From Muribaculaceae bacterium (GTDB lineage: Bacteria; Bacteroidota; Bacteroidia; Bacteroidales; Muribaculaceae): 64,000 nt of DNA. The notes beneath the pieces are model-generated. The model was not told the origin of the DNA and did no database searches. It saw nothing but the letters and a program-made list of their open reading frames with translations. The DNA lies in assembly GCA_022509085.1 (NCBI GenBank), contig JAFLTW010000004.1:124001-188000 (forward strand), written 5' to 3'. Positions 41,858 to 49,564 of the stretch are shown here, one piece after another (position 1 is the first letter of the stretch; each line of letters opens with the position of its first letter). Both the position numbers and the translations under genes were made by a program.

Positions 41858-42139
41858 TCATATGAGCTCTTCAAGGCGGGAGGTGAGCCTTGACAGCTCC
41901 TCCGAGGCCTCCAGGCGCTCGCGCATGAGGTCGCCGTAACGGTCGGCATATCTGAAGGCAATCATGGCCAGCAGCTCACGGTCGCCTTTCTCCGGGAATC
42001 GGGTCCTCCACGTGTCGAACAGCACATTCACGTCTGTCTCCGTCTGCCTTGTCTCCTCCTGATGGTGGTAAGGCACGTTGGCCACGAAACTTTCTCCGGC
42101 TATATTTATTTTCAGTTTTACTTTGTCTTCTTCCTTCAT
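41858..42139 (-). CDS. zapA: Cell-division protein ZapA
   Basis: About 93 residues from MKEEDKVKLKINIAGESF; a start 8 codons earlier is possible but adds a non-family extension. The family pattern is the opening strands KLKINIAGESF and VPYHH, then a helix with ELLAMIAFRYADRY and a terminal coiled coil (ERLEASEELSRLTSRLEEL). ZapA crosslinks FtsZ filaments in the division ring. It follows the coiled-coil gene at 42160 with a 20-base gap and precedes the RNA candidate and rny. Confidence 0.85.
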   Translation of the reverse strand: MKEEDKVKLKINIAGESFVANVPYHHQEETRQTETDVNVLFDTWRTRFPEKGDRELLAMIAFRYADRYGDLMRERLEASEELSRLTSRLEELI

Positions 42140-42159
42140 CCTTGCATGGAGATGAAAAA

Positions 42160-42465
42160 TCATATGGTGGCATCATCGCGCAGAAGGGCAATCGCCTTAT
42201 CCACGCCGGCCTTCAGCCTGCGCACGGTTGCCCGCGCCTCGGCCAGACTCTGGGGGGTTTCTGCCAGCTTGTGCGAAAGCGTCAGAAACTCCACATCCAG
42301 GGTCTTCTGATGAAGCTCCTCCTGAGTCTTCTTGAGCTGAGCCTTAAGGTCGGCCACCTCCTCAAGAGCTTGGGTGAGCTTCACCGCAGCCTCATCTCTC
42401 TGAGCCGCCAGAAGCTCTATCAGGTCAGAGAGAGCCTGCAACTCCTTAGAAAACGATGCTTCCAT
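42160..42465 (-). CDS. Short coiled-coil protein upstream of zapA
   Basis: About 101 residues from MEASFSKELQALSDLIELL. The chain is almost one continuous coiled coil (AAQRDEAAVKLTQALEEV, KAQLKKTQEELHQKTL). Position directly before zapA and the structure suggest a ZapB-like partner of ZapA, though sequence does not prove it. A start 15 codons upstream would run through the promoter, so the shorter start is used. The leader would be only a few bases. Confidence 0.75.
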   Translation of the reverse strand: MEASFSKELQALSDLIELLAAQRDEAAVKLTQALEEVADLKAQLKKTQEELHQKTLDVEFLTLSHKLAETPQSLAEARATVRRLKAGVDKAIALLRDDATI

Positions 42466-42476
42466 AAAATTTTGCG

Positions 42477-42484
42477 CAAAAATA
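42477..42484 (-). promoter_or_regulatory. -7 box for the coiled-coil/zapA unit
   Basis: TATTTTTG on the minus strand ends 11 bases before the ATG at 42465, implying an almost leaderless message. Confidence 0.5.
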
Positions 42485-42613
42485 GTTAAAATTTCCCAAA
42501 TAATCCCCATATTCCGGTCAATTTTTCACCCTCTCCGACCCTTCCCGACAGTGCATTTTGCTGTTTTAACATTTATTAATAATCACCGCTCCCCTTTTCC
42601 CGTCTAAATGCAG

Positions 42614-42621
42614 TATTTTTG
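42614..42621 (+). promoter_or_regulatory. -7 box of the DUF4836 lipoprotein operon
   Basis: TATTTTTG lies 25 bases before the ATG at 42646. It overlaps an alternative upstream ATG at 42619, which rules that start out. Confidence 0.6.
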
Positions 42622-42645
42622 TCGGCAGAAAACACGAATAGAGAT

Positions 42646-43944
42646 ATGAAGAAAACGTTAATGGGTCTGCTGACCCTCTGCATGCTGCTGCTTGCATCGT
42701 GCAGCAACCGCAACACCGAGGCCCTGCTTCTCACCGTTCCCAAATCCACCCCCATGCTGGCGATTGCCGACGTGGAGAAGATGGGCTCGCGCCTCGGAAA
42801 GGATGCACCCCTCCCCTCCGACCTCAATGCCTCCTGGAGCATGCTGCTGGAGGGCGACACGGAGGCCGACCTCTCCACTCCCGTGGTGGTGTTTCAGCAT
42901 AAGAACGCCACGATAGCAACCGTAGCGCTGAAAAACGCCGACAAGTTCCGCTCTCAGGTAGAGGAGAAGTCGAAGAAGAAGTTCGTGCACTCCGACGGCG
43001 TGTGGTGTCTCGACGGGGGCACGGTATTCGTATGCGGCAACCAGGCATGGCTCACGGCCGAATATCCCCGTGTGGAGAGCTCCGACATCCTCGGCTTCAC
43101 CAAGCTTAAGGGGCCGGAGAGCGTGCTGGCGCTCGACTACTCTTCCGAGATGGCCGTCTCGGGCCACGACGTTTCCTACCTCTTCAAGCTCGGCGGAGCG
43201 ATGCAGAGCGCCTCGCAGTCGGTATATCTCAACATGCTCTTCGACAATGCCCAATACGTAGGCGGCTACGTCGACTTCAAGGAGGGCAAGGCGGAGGGCA
43301 GCGCCATGGTGATGAACGGCGACTTCCTCGCAGCTCCGCTCGCCCTCGAGCTCGAGCAGATCGACTCTGCCGCCCTCAAGGAATTCCGCGGCAAGGGCAA
43401 CCTCTTCGCAGCCGTGGCTCTCGACAAGAGTCTGGTGGAGAAGGTGATGGGGCAGCTGAAGGGTCTGATGCGTCTCCCCTCCCAGTTTGTTGAGATTCTG
43501 GAGAGCCTCGACGGCAATGCCGTGATGGACTGCACCCTTTCGGGGAGCTCCCTCTTCCCACGCCCCTCGGCGCTGATGCTCACATTCGAGAGCGAGGAGG
43601 CCGCGCAGAAGGCAGCTGAGTTCATCGCCGACATTCCAACCAAGCCCTCCGACCTCTCGGTGAGGGCCTCGGGACGCTGCGCCTACTTCCAGTTCCCGCA
43701 GGCTGAAGGCGTGGAGATCGCGGGCCTGCAGGGCGACTTCAACGACGCTCTCCTGGCTGTGGCCATGACCACAGAGGGACTCGACCTCAGCTCCAACCCC
43801 AAGCTCCAACAGAACTTCAAGGGCTTCAACCTCAAGTGTGTGCGGAGCGGCGAGGGCATCCAGGTGAAGTATGAGCTGCTTACCCCAAAAGGCCGGAATT
43901 CCCTGGAGTCGTGCCTCATCATGATGCACGGGTCTGAAAAATAA
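42646..43944 (+). CDS. DUF4836-like lipoprotein
   Basis: About 432 residues from MKKTLMGLLTLCML, lipobox LASC. The mature part starts NTEALLLTVPKSTPMLAIAD, then a repeated alpha/beta pattern with LFAAVALDKSLVEKVMGQLK. This matches what I recall of DUF4836, a lipoprotein family restricted to Bacteroidota and of unknown role. First gene of an operon with an ABC ATPase (8-base gap) and a permease; it could be a substrate-contacting partner, but the link is inference. Confidence 0.7.
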   Translation: MKKTLMGLLTLCMLLLASCSNRNTEALLLTVPKSTPMLAIADVEKMGSRLGKDAPLPSDLNASWSMLLEGDTEADLSTPVVVFQHKNATIATVALKNADKFRSQVEEKSKKKFVHSDGVWCLDGGTVFVCGNQAWLTAEYPRVESSDILGFTKLKGPESVLALDYSSEMAVSGHDVSYLFKLGGAMQSASQSVYLNMLFDNAQYVGGYVDFKEGKAEGSAMVMNGDFLAAPLALELEQIDSAALKEFRGKGNLFAAVALDKSLVEKVMGQLKGLMRLPSQFVEILESLDGNAVMDCTLSGSSLFPRPSALMLTFESEEAAQKAAEFIADIPTKPSDLSVRASGRCAYFQFPQAEGVEIAGLQGDFNDALLAVAMTTEGLDLSSNPKLQQNFKGFNLKCVRSGEGIQVKYELLTPKGRNSLESCLIMMHGSEK

Positions 43945-43952
43945 CAGCCGGA

Positions 43953-44603
43953 GTGGAAATCAAAGAGATAGTGATCAGGGAGGCTCTCCCCTCGGTGTTT
44001 CGCGGAGAGCCTCACCATAAAAGTGACGTATGGCTCACGGAGCTGAGGCTCCAAAAGGGCGGCCGCTACATCATCTCGGCCGAGAGCGGCACGGGCAAGT
44101 CGTCGCTCTGCGCCTACATCTACGGCTCGCGGCGCGACTATGAGGGGAAGATCTTCTTCGGGACCACCGACATAGCCACCCTCCGCATCGCGCAATGGCA
44201 GGAGATACGGCGCTCCAATCTCGCCTACCTGCCACAAGACCTCGGGCTCTTCCCCGAGCTGACGGCGATGGAAAACATCGTGCTCAAAAACGACCTCACC
44301 GGCCATCTCGCCCCCGAGCGCATCGAGGAGCTCCTCGGGCGCCTGGGCATCGCGGCGCGCCGTGACTTCCCGGTAGGACGCATGTCGATCGGTCAGCAGC
44401 AGCGCGTGGGCATAATCCGTGCCATAGCGCAGCCCTTCGACTTCATACTCCTCGACGAACCCGTAAGCCACCTCGACGAGCAGAACAACCGCATCGTGGC
44501 CTCCATCATAGAGGAGGAGGCCGCGCGGCAGGGGGCAGCCATCATCTCCACCTCCGTAGGCAACCATCTGCTGCTCTCCGACGCCGAGACACTTTACCTA
44601 TGA
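43953..44603 (+). CDS. ABC transporter ATP-binding protein
   Basis: A 216-residue ATPase. Walker A AESGTGKS (43-50), Q-loop LPQD, signature MSIGQQQR (about 143-150) and Walker B FILLDEP (about 163-169) are present. The H-loop position reads STSVGNH and lacks a clear switch His, a possible weakness. The start is GTG at 43953, 8 bases after the lipoprotein stop; no better ATG exists. It overlaps the permease by 4 bases. The MacB/LolD-like size and FtsX-type partner suggest lipoprotein release or export rather than nutrient uptake. Confidence 0.85.
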   Translation: MEIKEIVIREALPSVFRGEPHHKSDVWLTELRLQKGGRYIISAESGTGKSSLCAYIYGSRRDYEGKIFFGTTDIATLRIAQWQEIRRSNLAYLPQDLGLFPELTAMENIVLKNDLTGHLAPERIEELLGRLGIAARRDFPVGRMSIGQQQRVGIIRAIAQPFDFILLDEPVSHLDEQNNRIVASIIEEEAARQGAAIISTSVGNHLLLSDAETLYL

Positions 44604-45805
44604 GACTACGCAACAGTGCCACAATCAGCCGCCTGCTCAGGCGCAACCTGAGCAAGGTGCAGCTCGCCGGCTTCATCCTCTCCAACTTCATCGGGCTGGC
44701 CATCGTGATTTCCGGCATACAGTTTTATGCCGACATTCGGCCCATCTGGAGCGCCGACGACAGTTTTATCAACCAGGACTATATCATAGTCAACAAGCAG
44801 GTGACGGCCTCCCACATGCTCGGGTCTGCCCGTACCGGGTTTACGGAGGCCGAGACGGCCTCGCTCGAGGCGCAGCCATGGCTGCGCCGTCTGGGACGCT
44901 TCTCGAGCGCCGACTATGAGGTGAAGGCATACATGAATCAGGGAGGCCGTGGAATGTCGACCAACATGTTTCTGGAGGCCATTCCCGACGGCTTCATCGA
45001 CGTTGATCCCTCCTCATGGTCGTTTGAGCCGGGGCAGAACGAGGTGCCTGTAATCATCTCGAAAGACTATCTGACCCTCTACAACTTCGGCTTCGCCTCG
45101 TCTTCAGGTCTGCCGCAGCTCACGGAAGGGATGCTCTCCTCCATCCCCCTGCAGCTGAGGCTCTCGAGCCGCGACGGTTCGAAGGAGGTGAGCCTACAGG
45201 CCCGCATCACCGGCTTCTCAGGCCGGCTCAACACCATCCTCGTGCCCCAGGAGTTCATGGAGTGGAGCAATGCTCTTCTGGGAGAGAATGAAGCCAGCGA
45301 GCCGCAACGCCTCATCCTCGACGTAAGCAGTCCGGGCGACGTGGCCATCACCCGCTATCTCGACGAGCATGGACTTGAGCGCGCCGGCGAAGACAAGGGC
45401 TCGCAGGCGGCCTACTTCCTCAAGCTGGTGTCGGGTGTGGTTATTGCCATCGGGGCACTCATCACGTTCCTATCCTTTTTCATCCTGCTGCTCTCCGTGG
45501 CTCTGCTGATGCAGAAAAACCGCTCCAAGCTCCATACTCTCATCATGCTGGGCTACGACCTTCAGGCCGTAGGGCGACCCTACGAACGCATCACCCTTTG
45601 GGCAGCGCTGGCCTCCTACGCCCTGGCCGTGGTGGCCATGCTCATTTTCCGCAACATCTACATCTCCGGGCTCCGGTCGCTCTCGGGCCAGAACGAGGTG
45701 GGAGTGGCCGTATCGCTGCTCTGCGGCGCCGGCCTGGTGGCGCTCTCGATTCTGGTCAACTTCCTATCCATCAGGAGGAAAGTGAAGTCGAGCTTCTACG
45801 TCTGA
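44600..45805 (+). CDS. FtsX-like ABC transporter permease
   Basis: A 401-residue membrane protein with the FtsX/MacB layout: one N-terminal membrane helix (AGFILSNFIGLAIVISGIQF), a large extracytoplasmic domain (about 45-280) and three C-terminal helices (VVIAIGALITFLSFFILLLS, ALASYALAVVAMLIF, VAVSLLCGAGLVALSILVNF). It starts inside the ATPase stop (ATGA). Such pumps act by mechanotransmission on periplasmic partners; the DUF4836-like lipoprotein may be one. Substrate unknown. Confidence 0.85.
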   Translation: MRLRNSATISRLLRRNLSKVQLAGFILSNFIGLAIVISGIQFYADIRPIWSADDSFINQDYIIVNKQVTASHMLGSARTGFTEAETASLEAQPWLRRLGRFSSADYEVKAYMNQGGRGMSTNMFLEAIPDGFIDVDPSSWSFEPGQNEVPVIISKDYLTLYNFGFASSSGLPQLTEGMLSSIPLQLRLSSRDGSKEVSLQARITGFSGRLNTILVPQEFMEWSNALLGENEASEPQRLILDVSSPGDVAITRYLDEHGLERAGEDKGSQAAYFLKLVSGVVIAIGALITFLSFFILLLSVALLMQKNRSKLHTLIMLGYDLQAVGRPYERITLWAALASYALAVVAMLIFRNIYISGLRSLSGQNEVGVAVSLLCGAGLVALSILVNFLSIRRKVKSSFYV

Positions 45806-45831
45806 AAGCGTTTGTAAAAAAATTTAACATT

Positions 45832-45861
45832 GGGCGAACCATTTTTGGCTCGCCCTTGTTT
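45832..45861 (+). terminator. Intrinsic terminator of the ABC operon
   Basis: GGGCGAACC (45832-45840) pairs with GGCTCGCCC (45847-45855), one mismatch, then TTGTTTT. Confidence 0.75.
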
Positions 45862-45906
45862 TAAATATGAAAACACAAAATAACCAACTCTTAAAATTTT
45901 GATATT

Positions 45907-46212
45907 ATGGAAAAATGTGATTGCAACAAGCAGAAGAGATCATACCACTTCAACGTTACTGAAGTAGTTGACGGCAAGATAAAGGAAGCCTACAACTTCA
46001 ACTTCGGCGGCCATCATGACCTTGCAGCTCTTGTAGACAAGACTGTAGCCCTCGGCAACATCACCGAAAAGCATGCCAAGCAGCTCGTAACGGGCGTACG
46101 CCTTCTTCACCACGTGCTGAAGAAATATCCCGAAAACGAGACCTTCAAGGCATTCTGGCCCGCTCTCGAAGACTTCAAGAAGGCTCTCAAGGCCCAGATC
46201 AAGGGCGAATAA
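45907..46212 (+). CDS. DUF3861-like small protein
   Basis: A 101-residue protein: MEKCDCNKQKRSYHFNVTEV, a central HHDLAALVDKTVALGNI..KHAKQLVTGVRLLHHVLKK, and a terminal FKAFWPALEDFKKALK helix. The pattern matches what I recall of DUF3861. The CDC near the start is not part of that family and could bind a metal. Monocistronic, with strong terminators on both sides, suggesting high or independent expression. Role unknown. Confidence 0.72.
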   Translation: MEKCDCNKQKRSYHFNVTEVVDGKIKEAYNFNFGGHHDLAALVDKTVALGNITEKHAKQLVTGVRLLHHVLKKYPENETFKAFWPALEDFKKALKAQIKGE

Positions 46213-46255
46213 TCCCGCCGTTACTCCTTTGGAATAACTTACAAGTCGATTATAT

Positions 46256-46303
46256 AAAAATGCCTCGTCCTCGCCCGTAAAACGGCGGGGACGTCGCATT
46301 TTT
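46256..46303 (+). terminator. Intrinsic terminator of the DUF3861-like gene
   Basis: AAAAATGC (46256-46263) and GCATTTTT (46296-46303) form the base of a long stem whose inner part pairs GTCC with GGAC and CGCC with GGCG. Confidence 0.85.
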
Positions 46304-46326
46304 ATGGGTAATTCGCAATTTTTCAC

Positions 46327-46334
46327 TAACTTTG
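46327..46334 (+). promoter_or_regulatory. -7 box of the aromatic amino-acid operon
   Basis: TAACTTTG ends 33 bases before the ATG at 46368 and overlaps the alternative ATG at 46332, which therefore cannot be the start of pheA. Confidence 0.6.
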
Positions 46335-46367
46335 CGTTTAATTTCTCTCACGGGATACTTCAGGCTT

Positions 46368-47225
46368 ATGAAACGTGTTTTAATCCAAGGTATAGAAGGT
46401 TGTTTCCACGATGTTGCTGCCCGGCAGTATTTTGCCGGCGAAGACATCGAGGTAGTGCCCGTGGAGACGTTCTCGGGCATGGTGGAGCAGATTGCCGCCG
46501 ATCCCTCCCTGATCGGGGTGATAGCCATCGAGAACACCATCGCCGGGAGCCTGCTTCAAAACCATGAGCTCATCCATCGCCACGGCCTGCTCATCACCGG
46601 GGAATACAAGATGCGGATATCGCACTCCCTGGCCGCACTCCCCGGGCAGACGTTGGACGACATTACGGAGGTGAACTCCCACCCCATCGCCCTGATGCAG
46701 TGCGAGGAGTTTCTGCGGCAGCACCCGCGCATGCGGATGATCGAGAAGTTTGACACGGCAGGCAGTGCCCGCGAGATAGCGGAGCACCGCCTCGATGGCC
46801 ACGCGGCCATATGCAGCGTCTTTGCCGCCCGCATCTACGGCCTCAACGTGCTTCGGGAGGGGATCGAGACCAACAAACGCAACTTCACGCGCTTTCTCGT
46901 AGTGACTCACCCGGAGGGCGCCGGCAGTGCAGCCAAGGCCGGGGCCAACGCCGACGGCAAACCCGACAAGGCCTCGATAGTGTTTACCCTGCCCCACACC
47001 CAGGGAGCCCTCTCCAAGGTGCTCACCATCCTGGCCTTCTACGACATCAACCTCACCAAGATACAGTCTTTTCCCATCATCGGCCGCGAGTGGGAATACA
47101 AGTTTTACATCGACCTCGCCTTCGACCGCCGGGAGCGTTACCTGCAGGCGCTCGAGGCCGCAAGGCCGCTTACGTCCGGCTTCAAGATTCTCGGGGAGTA
47201 CATAAGTTGCAAAAACCAGATTTGA
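46368..47225 (+). CDS. pheA: Prephenate dehydratase
   Basis: About 285 residues from MKRVLIQGIEGCFHDVAA. It converts prephenate to phenylpyruvate for phenylalanine synthesis. The dehydratase domain includes IAIENTIAGSLLQNHELI and the catalytic NFTRF; the C-terminal ACT domain (SIVFTLPHTQGALSKVLTIL, KIQSFPI) is the phenylalanine-sensing site, so feedback inhibition is likely. The promoter -7 box excludes the upstream ATG. No chorismate mutase is fused; that activity sits in the third gene of the operon. Confidence 0.95.
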   Translation: MKRVLIQGIEGCFHDVAARQYFAGEDIEVVPVETFSGMVEQIAADPSLIGVIAIENTIAGSLLQNHELIHRHGLLITGEYKMRISHSLAALPGQTLDDITEVNSHPIALMQCEEFLRQHPRMRMIEKFDTAGSAREIAEHRLDGHAAICSVFAARIYGLNVLREGIETNKRNFTRFLVVTHPEGAGSAAKAGANADGKPDKASIVFTLPHTQGALSKVLTILAFYDINLTKIQSFPIIGREWEYKFYIDLAFDRRERYLQALEAARPLTSGFKILGEYISCKNQI

Positions 47226-47227
47226 GA

Positions 47228-48406
47228 ATGAATACAGACAACAAGATCCGTCCGTCCGACCGCCTGTCGGACATCAAGCCTTACTATTTTGCCAGCAAGC
47301 TGAAAGAGATAGCCCGGCTCAATGCCGAGGGCGCCGACATCATATCGCTGGGCATGGGAGGTCCAGACCTTCCGCCGCCCGAGGCTGCCGTCAGCGCGGC
47401 CGTGGAAACCCTTGAGCGCCCCGACACCCACAGCTACCAGCCCGCCATGGGGCTTCCTGCCCTTCGGCAGGCCTTTGCCGACTGGTATGCAAGGTGGTAT
47501 GGCGTCGAGGGTCTCAACCCCGACTCCGAGGTGCTTCCGCTCGCCGGCTCAAAGGAGGGCATCACCTTCATCTCCATGGCCTTCCTCAACAAGGGCGACG
47601 GTGTGCTGGTGCCCAACCCCGGCTATCCGGCCTATTCCGCCGCATCCAGGCTGGTGCAGGCTGAGATCTTCACCTACGACCTCCGCGAGGAGACGGGATG
47701 GATGCCCGACTTCGACCAGCTTGAGAAGATGCCTCTCGAGAGGATCAAGCTGATGTGGGTCAACTATCCCAACATGCCCACGGGCACCCCGGCCTCGATG
47801 GAGGTGTTTGAGCGCCTTGTGGAGTTCGGCCGGCGCCATCAGATCGTGATAATCAACGACAACCCCTACAGCTTCATCCTCAGCGAGCGGCTCACCAGCA
47901 TCATGCAGGTAGAGGGCGCCCGCGAGACATGCCTCGAGATGAACTCCCTGAGCAAGTGTCTCGACATGGCCGGCTGGCGTGTGGGTATGCTGATAGGCAA
48001 TGCCGAGTACCTCAGCTGGGTGCATCGCGTCAAGTCGAACGTCGACTCCGGCCAGTCGCGCTTCGTGCAGGAGGGCGCCATCGCCGCCCTCGCCTCGCCC
48101 GGCTCCTGGTATGAGCGGCTCAACGGGGTCTACACCCGCAGGCAGAAGATCGGGGTGGAGATGATGGAGGCCCTCGGATGCTCGGTGCGCCTGCCGCAGC
48201 AGGGGCTGTTCGTGTGGGGACGCATCCCCGACGGCAAGCCCGACGCCATAGAGTATTCGCAGCTCATCCAAGACGAGGCCCGGGTATTCATCACCCCCGG
48301 CGTGATCTTCGGCTCCAACGGCGCGCGCTACCTCCGCATATCGCTCTGCTCGCCCGATGACCGACTTGAAGAGGCACTCAAACGAATAAAGGAAACCATC
48401 AGATAA
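47228..48406 (+). CDS. Class I/II PLP-dependent aminotransferase of the aromatic operon
   Basis: A 392-residue PLP enzyme. The frame is open far upstream, but the ATG at 47228, 2 bases after pheA, fits the family (ISLGMGGPDLPPPEAA near residue 39). The PLP lysine is in NSLSKCLDMAGWRVG (Lys about 243), with NYPNMPTGTPAS (Asn-Pro site) and a C-terminal YLRISLCSP carrying the substrate Arg. By operon context it transaminates phenylpyruvate or a related keto acid; a diaminopimelate-type aminotransferase relative cannot be excluded. Confidence 0.9.
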   Translation: MNTDNKIRPSDRLSDIKPYYFASKLKEIARLNAEGADIISLGMGGPDLPPPEAAVSAAVETLERPDTHSYQPAMGLPALRQAFADWYARWYGVEGLNPDSEVLPLAGSKEGITFISMAFLNKGDGVLVPNPGYPAYSAASRLVQAEIFTYDLREETGWMPDFDQLEKMPLERIKLMWVNYPNMPTGTPASMEVFERLVEFGRRHQIVIINDNPYSFILSERLTSIMQVEGARETCLEMNSLSKCLDMAGWRVGMLIGNAEYLSWVHRVKSNVDSGQSRFVQEGAIAALASPGSWYERLNGVYTRRQKIGVEMMEALGCSVRLPQQGLFVWGRIPDGKPDAIEYSQLIQDEARVFITPGVIFGSNGARYLRISLCSPDDRLEEALKRIKETIR

Positions 48407-49488
48407 TGACGATAGAAAACCTCAAACCGATATTCAACCTCCCCGCCGACCATAAGGGACCCATCGTGATAGCGGGACCCTGCAGCGCGGAGAGCGAGGA
48501 GCAGACGCTCGACACGGCGCGCCAGCTTGCCGAGGCCGGCATCACGATATTCCGCGCCGGCATATGGAAACCGCGCACGAAGCCGGGCGGCTTCGAAGGC
48601 CGTGGCAAGGAGGCCCTGGCATGGCTCCGCAAGGTGAAGGAGGCAACGGGAATGCAGGTGGCCACCGAGATTGCCAACCGCCGCCATCTCGAGGAGGCCC
48701 TCGGGGCCGGCATCGACGCCGTATGGATCGGCGCCCGCACCTCGGCCAACCCCTTTGCCGTGCAGGAGATTGCCGACACCCTGGCCTTGCTCCCCGAAGA
48801 GAAGAAGGAGAGCATCACCGTGCTTGTGAAAAACCCCGTCAACCCCGACCTCGAGCTCTGGGTAGGAGCCATAGAGCGCATCTACGGTTCCGGAGTGAGC
48901 CGTATCGGCGCCATCCACCGCGGCTTCAGCACCTACGGCAAGCACATCTACCGCAACCAGCCGCGCTGGGCCATCCCCATCGAGCTAAACCGGCGCATTC
49001 CCGAGCTCCCCATCATCTTCGACCCCAGCCATGTTGGCGGCAGCCGCGCGCTCGTGGCCACGCTTGCCCAGCAGGCCCTCGACATGAACTTCGAAGGCCT
49101 CATCATAGAGAGCCACTGCAACCCCGACAAGGCTTTGAGCGACGCCGCGCAGCAGGTTACCCCCGGCGAGCTCTCCTGCATAGTGCGCGCCCTCGAGAGC
49201 CGCAACTCCGCGGCCACGGCCGAGAGCCTCGACGACCTCCGCTATAAGATCGACAGGCTCGACGACGAACTCCTCGAGCTGCTCTCGAAGCGAATGGAGG
49301 TGTCGCGCGAGATCGGCCTCTTCAAGCGCCGCCATAACCTCCCGGTGGTGCAGACGCAGCGCTACAAGGCCCTTATGGAGAAGAGAGTGGCCGACGGTGA
49401 ACGCCTCGACATGTCGGCCGACTTTGTACGCGCCATCCTGGCCGCCATCCACGAGGAGTCGGTGCGCCAGCAGGTGGAGCTGAAGTAG
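48406..49488 (+). CDS. Bifunctional DAHP synthase / chorismate mutase
   Basis: A 360-residue fusion. The N-terminal domain (to about 265) is a KDOPS-like DAHP synthase: IVIAGPCSAESEEQ, IFRAGIWKPRTKPGGFEG, and FDPSHVGGSR; it condenses PEP and erythrose-4-phosphate at the entry of the shikimate pathway. The C-terminal 85 residues (LRYKIDRLDDELLELLSKRM, EIGLFKRRH) are an AroQ-type chorismate mutase, making the prephenate used by PheA. Its ATG shares a base with the aminotransferase stop (TAATG). tyrA, often next, is absent; a terminator follows. Confidence 0.95.
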   Translation: MTIENLKPIFNLPADHKGPIVIAGPCSAESEEQTLDTARQLAEAGITIFRAGIWKPRTKPGGFEGRGKEALAWLRKVKEATGMQVATEIANRRHLEEALGAGIDAVWIGARTSANPFAVQEIADTLALLPEEKKESITVLVKNPVNPDLELWVGAIERIYGSGVSRIGAIHRGFSTYGKHIYRNQPRWAIPIELNRRIPELPIIFDPSHVGGSRALVATLAQQALDMNFEGLIIESHCNPDKALSDAAQQVTPGELSCIVRALESRNSAATAESLDDLRYKIDRLDDELLELLSKRMEVSREIGLFKRRHNLPVVQTQRYKALMEKRVADGERLDMSADFVRAILAAIHEESVRQQVELK

Positions 49489-49508
49489 AACCCCGACGGC
49501 AATACAAT

Positions 49509-49549
49509 AAAAATCAATCCGGCCCCCACGAGGGTCGGATTGATTTTTT
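49509..49549. terminator. Bidirectional terminator between the aromatic operon and infB
   Basis: AAAAATCAATCCG (49509-49521) pairs with CGGATTGATTTTT (49536-49548) with inner CCC/GGG pairs. It ends both convergent operons. Confidence 0.92.
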
Positions 49550-49564
49550 CAGCTAATGCTGTCC

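Noticed and set aside
46811..47227. An N-terminal extension of the aminotransferase inside pheA
   Set aside because: The extra 139 codons are an out-of-frame reading of pheA; the ATG at 47228 gives the family start.
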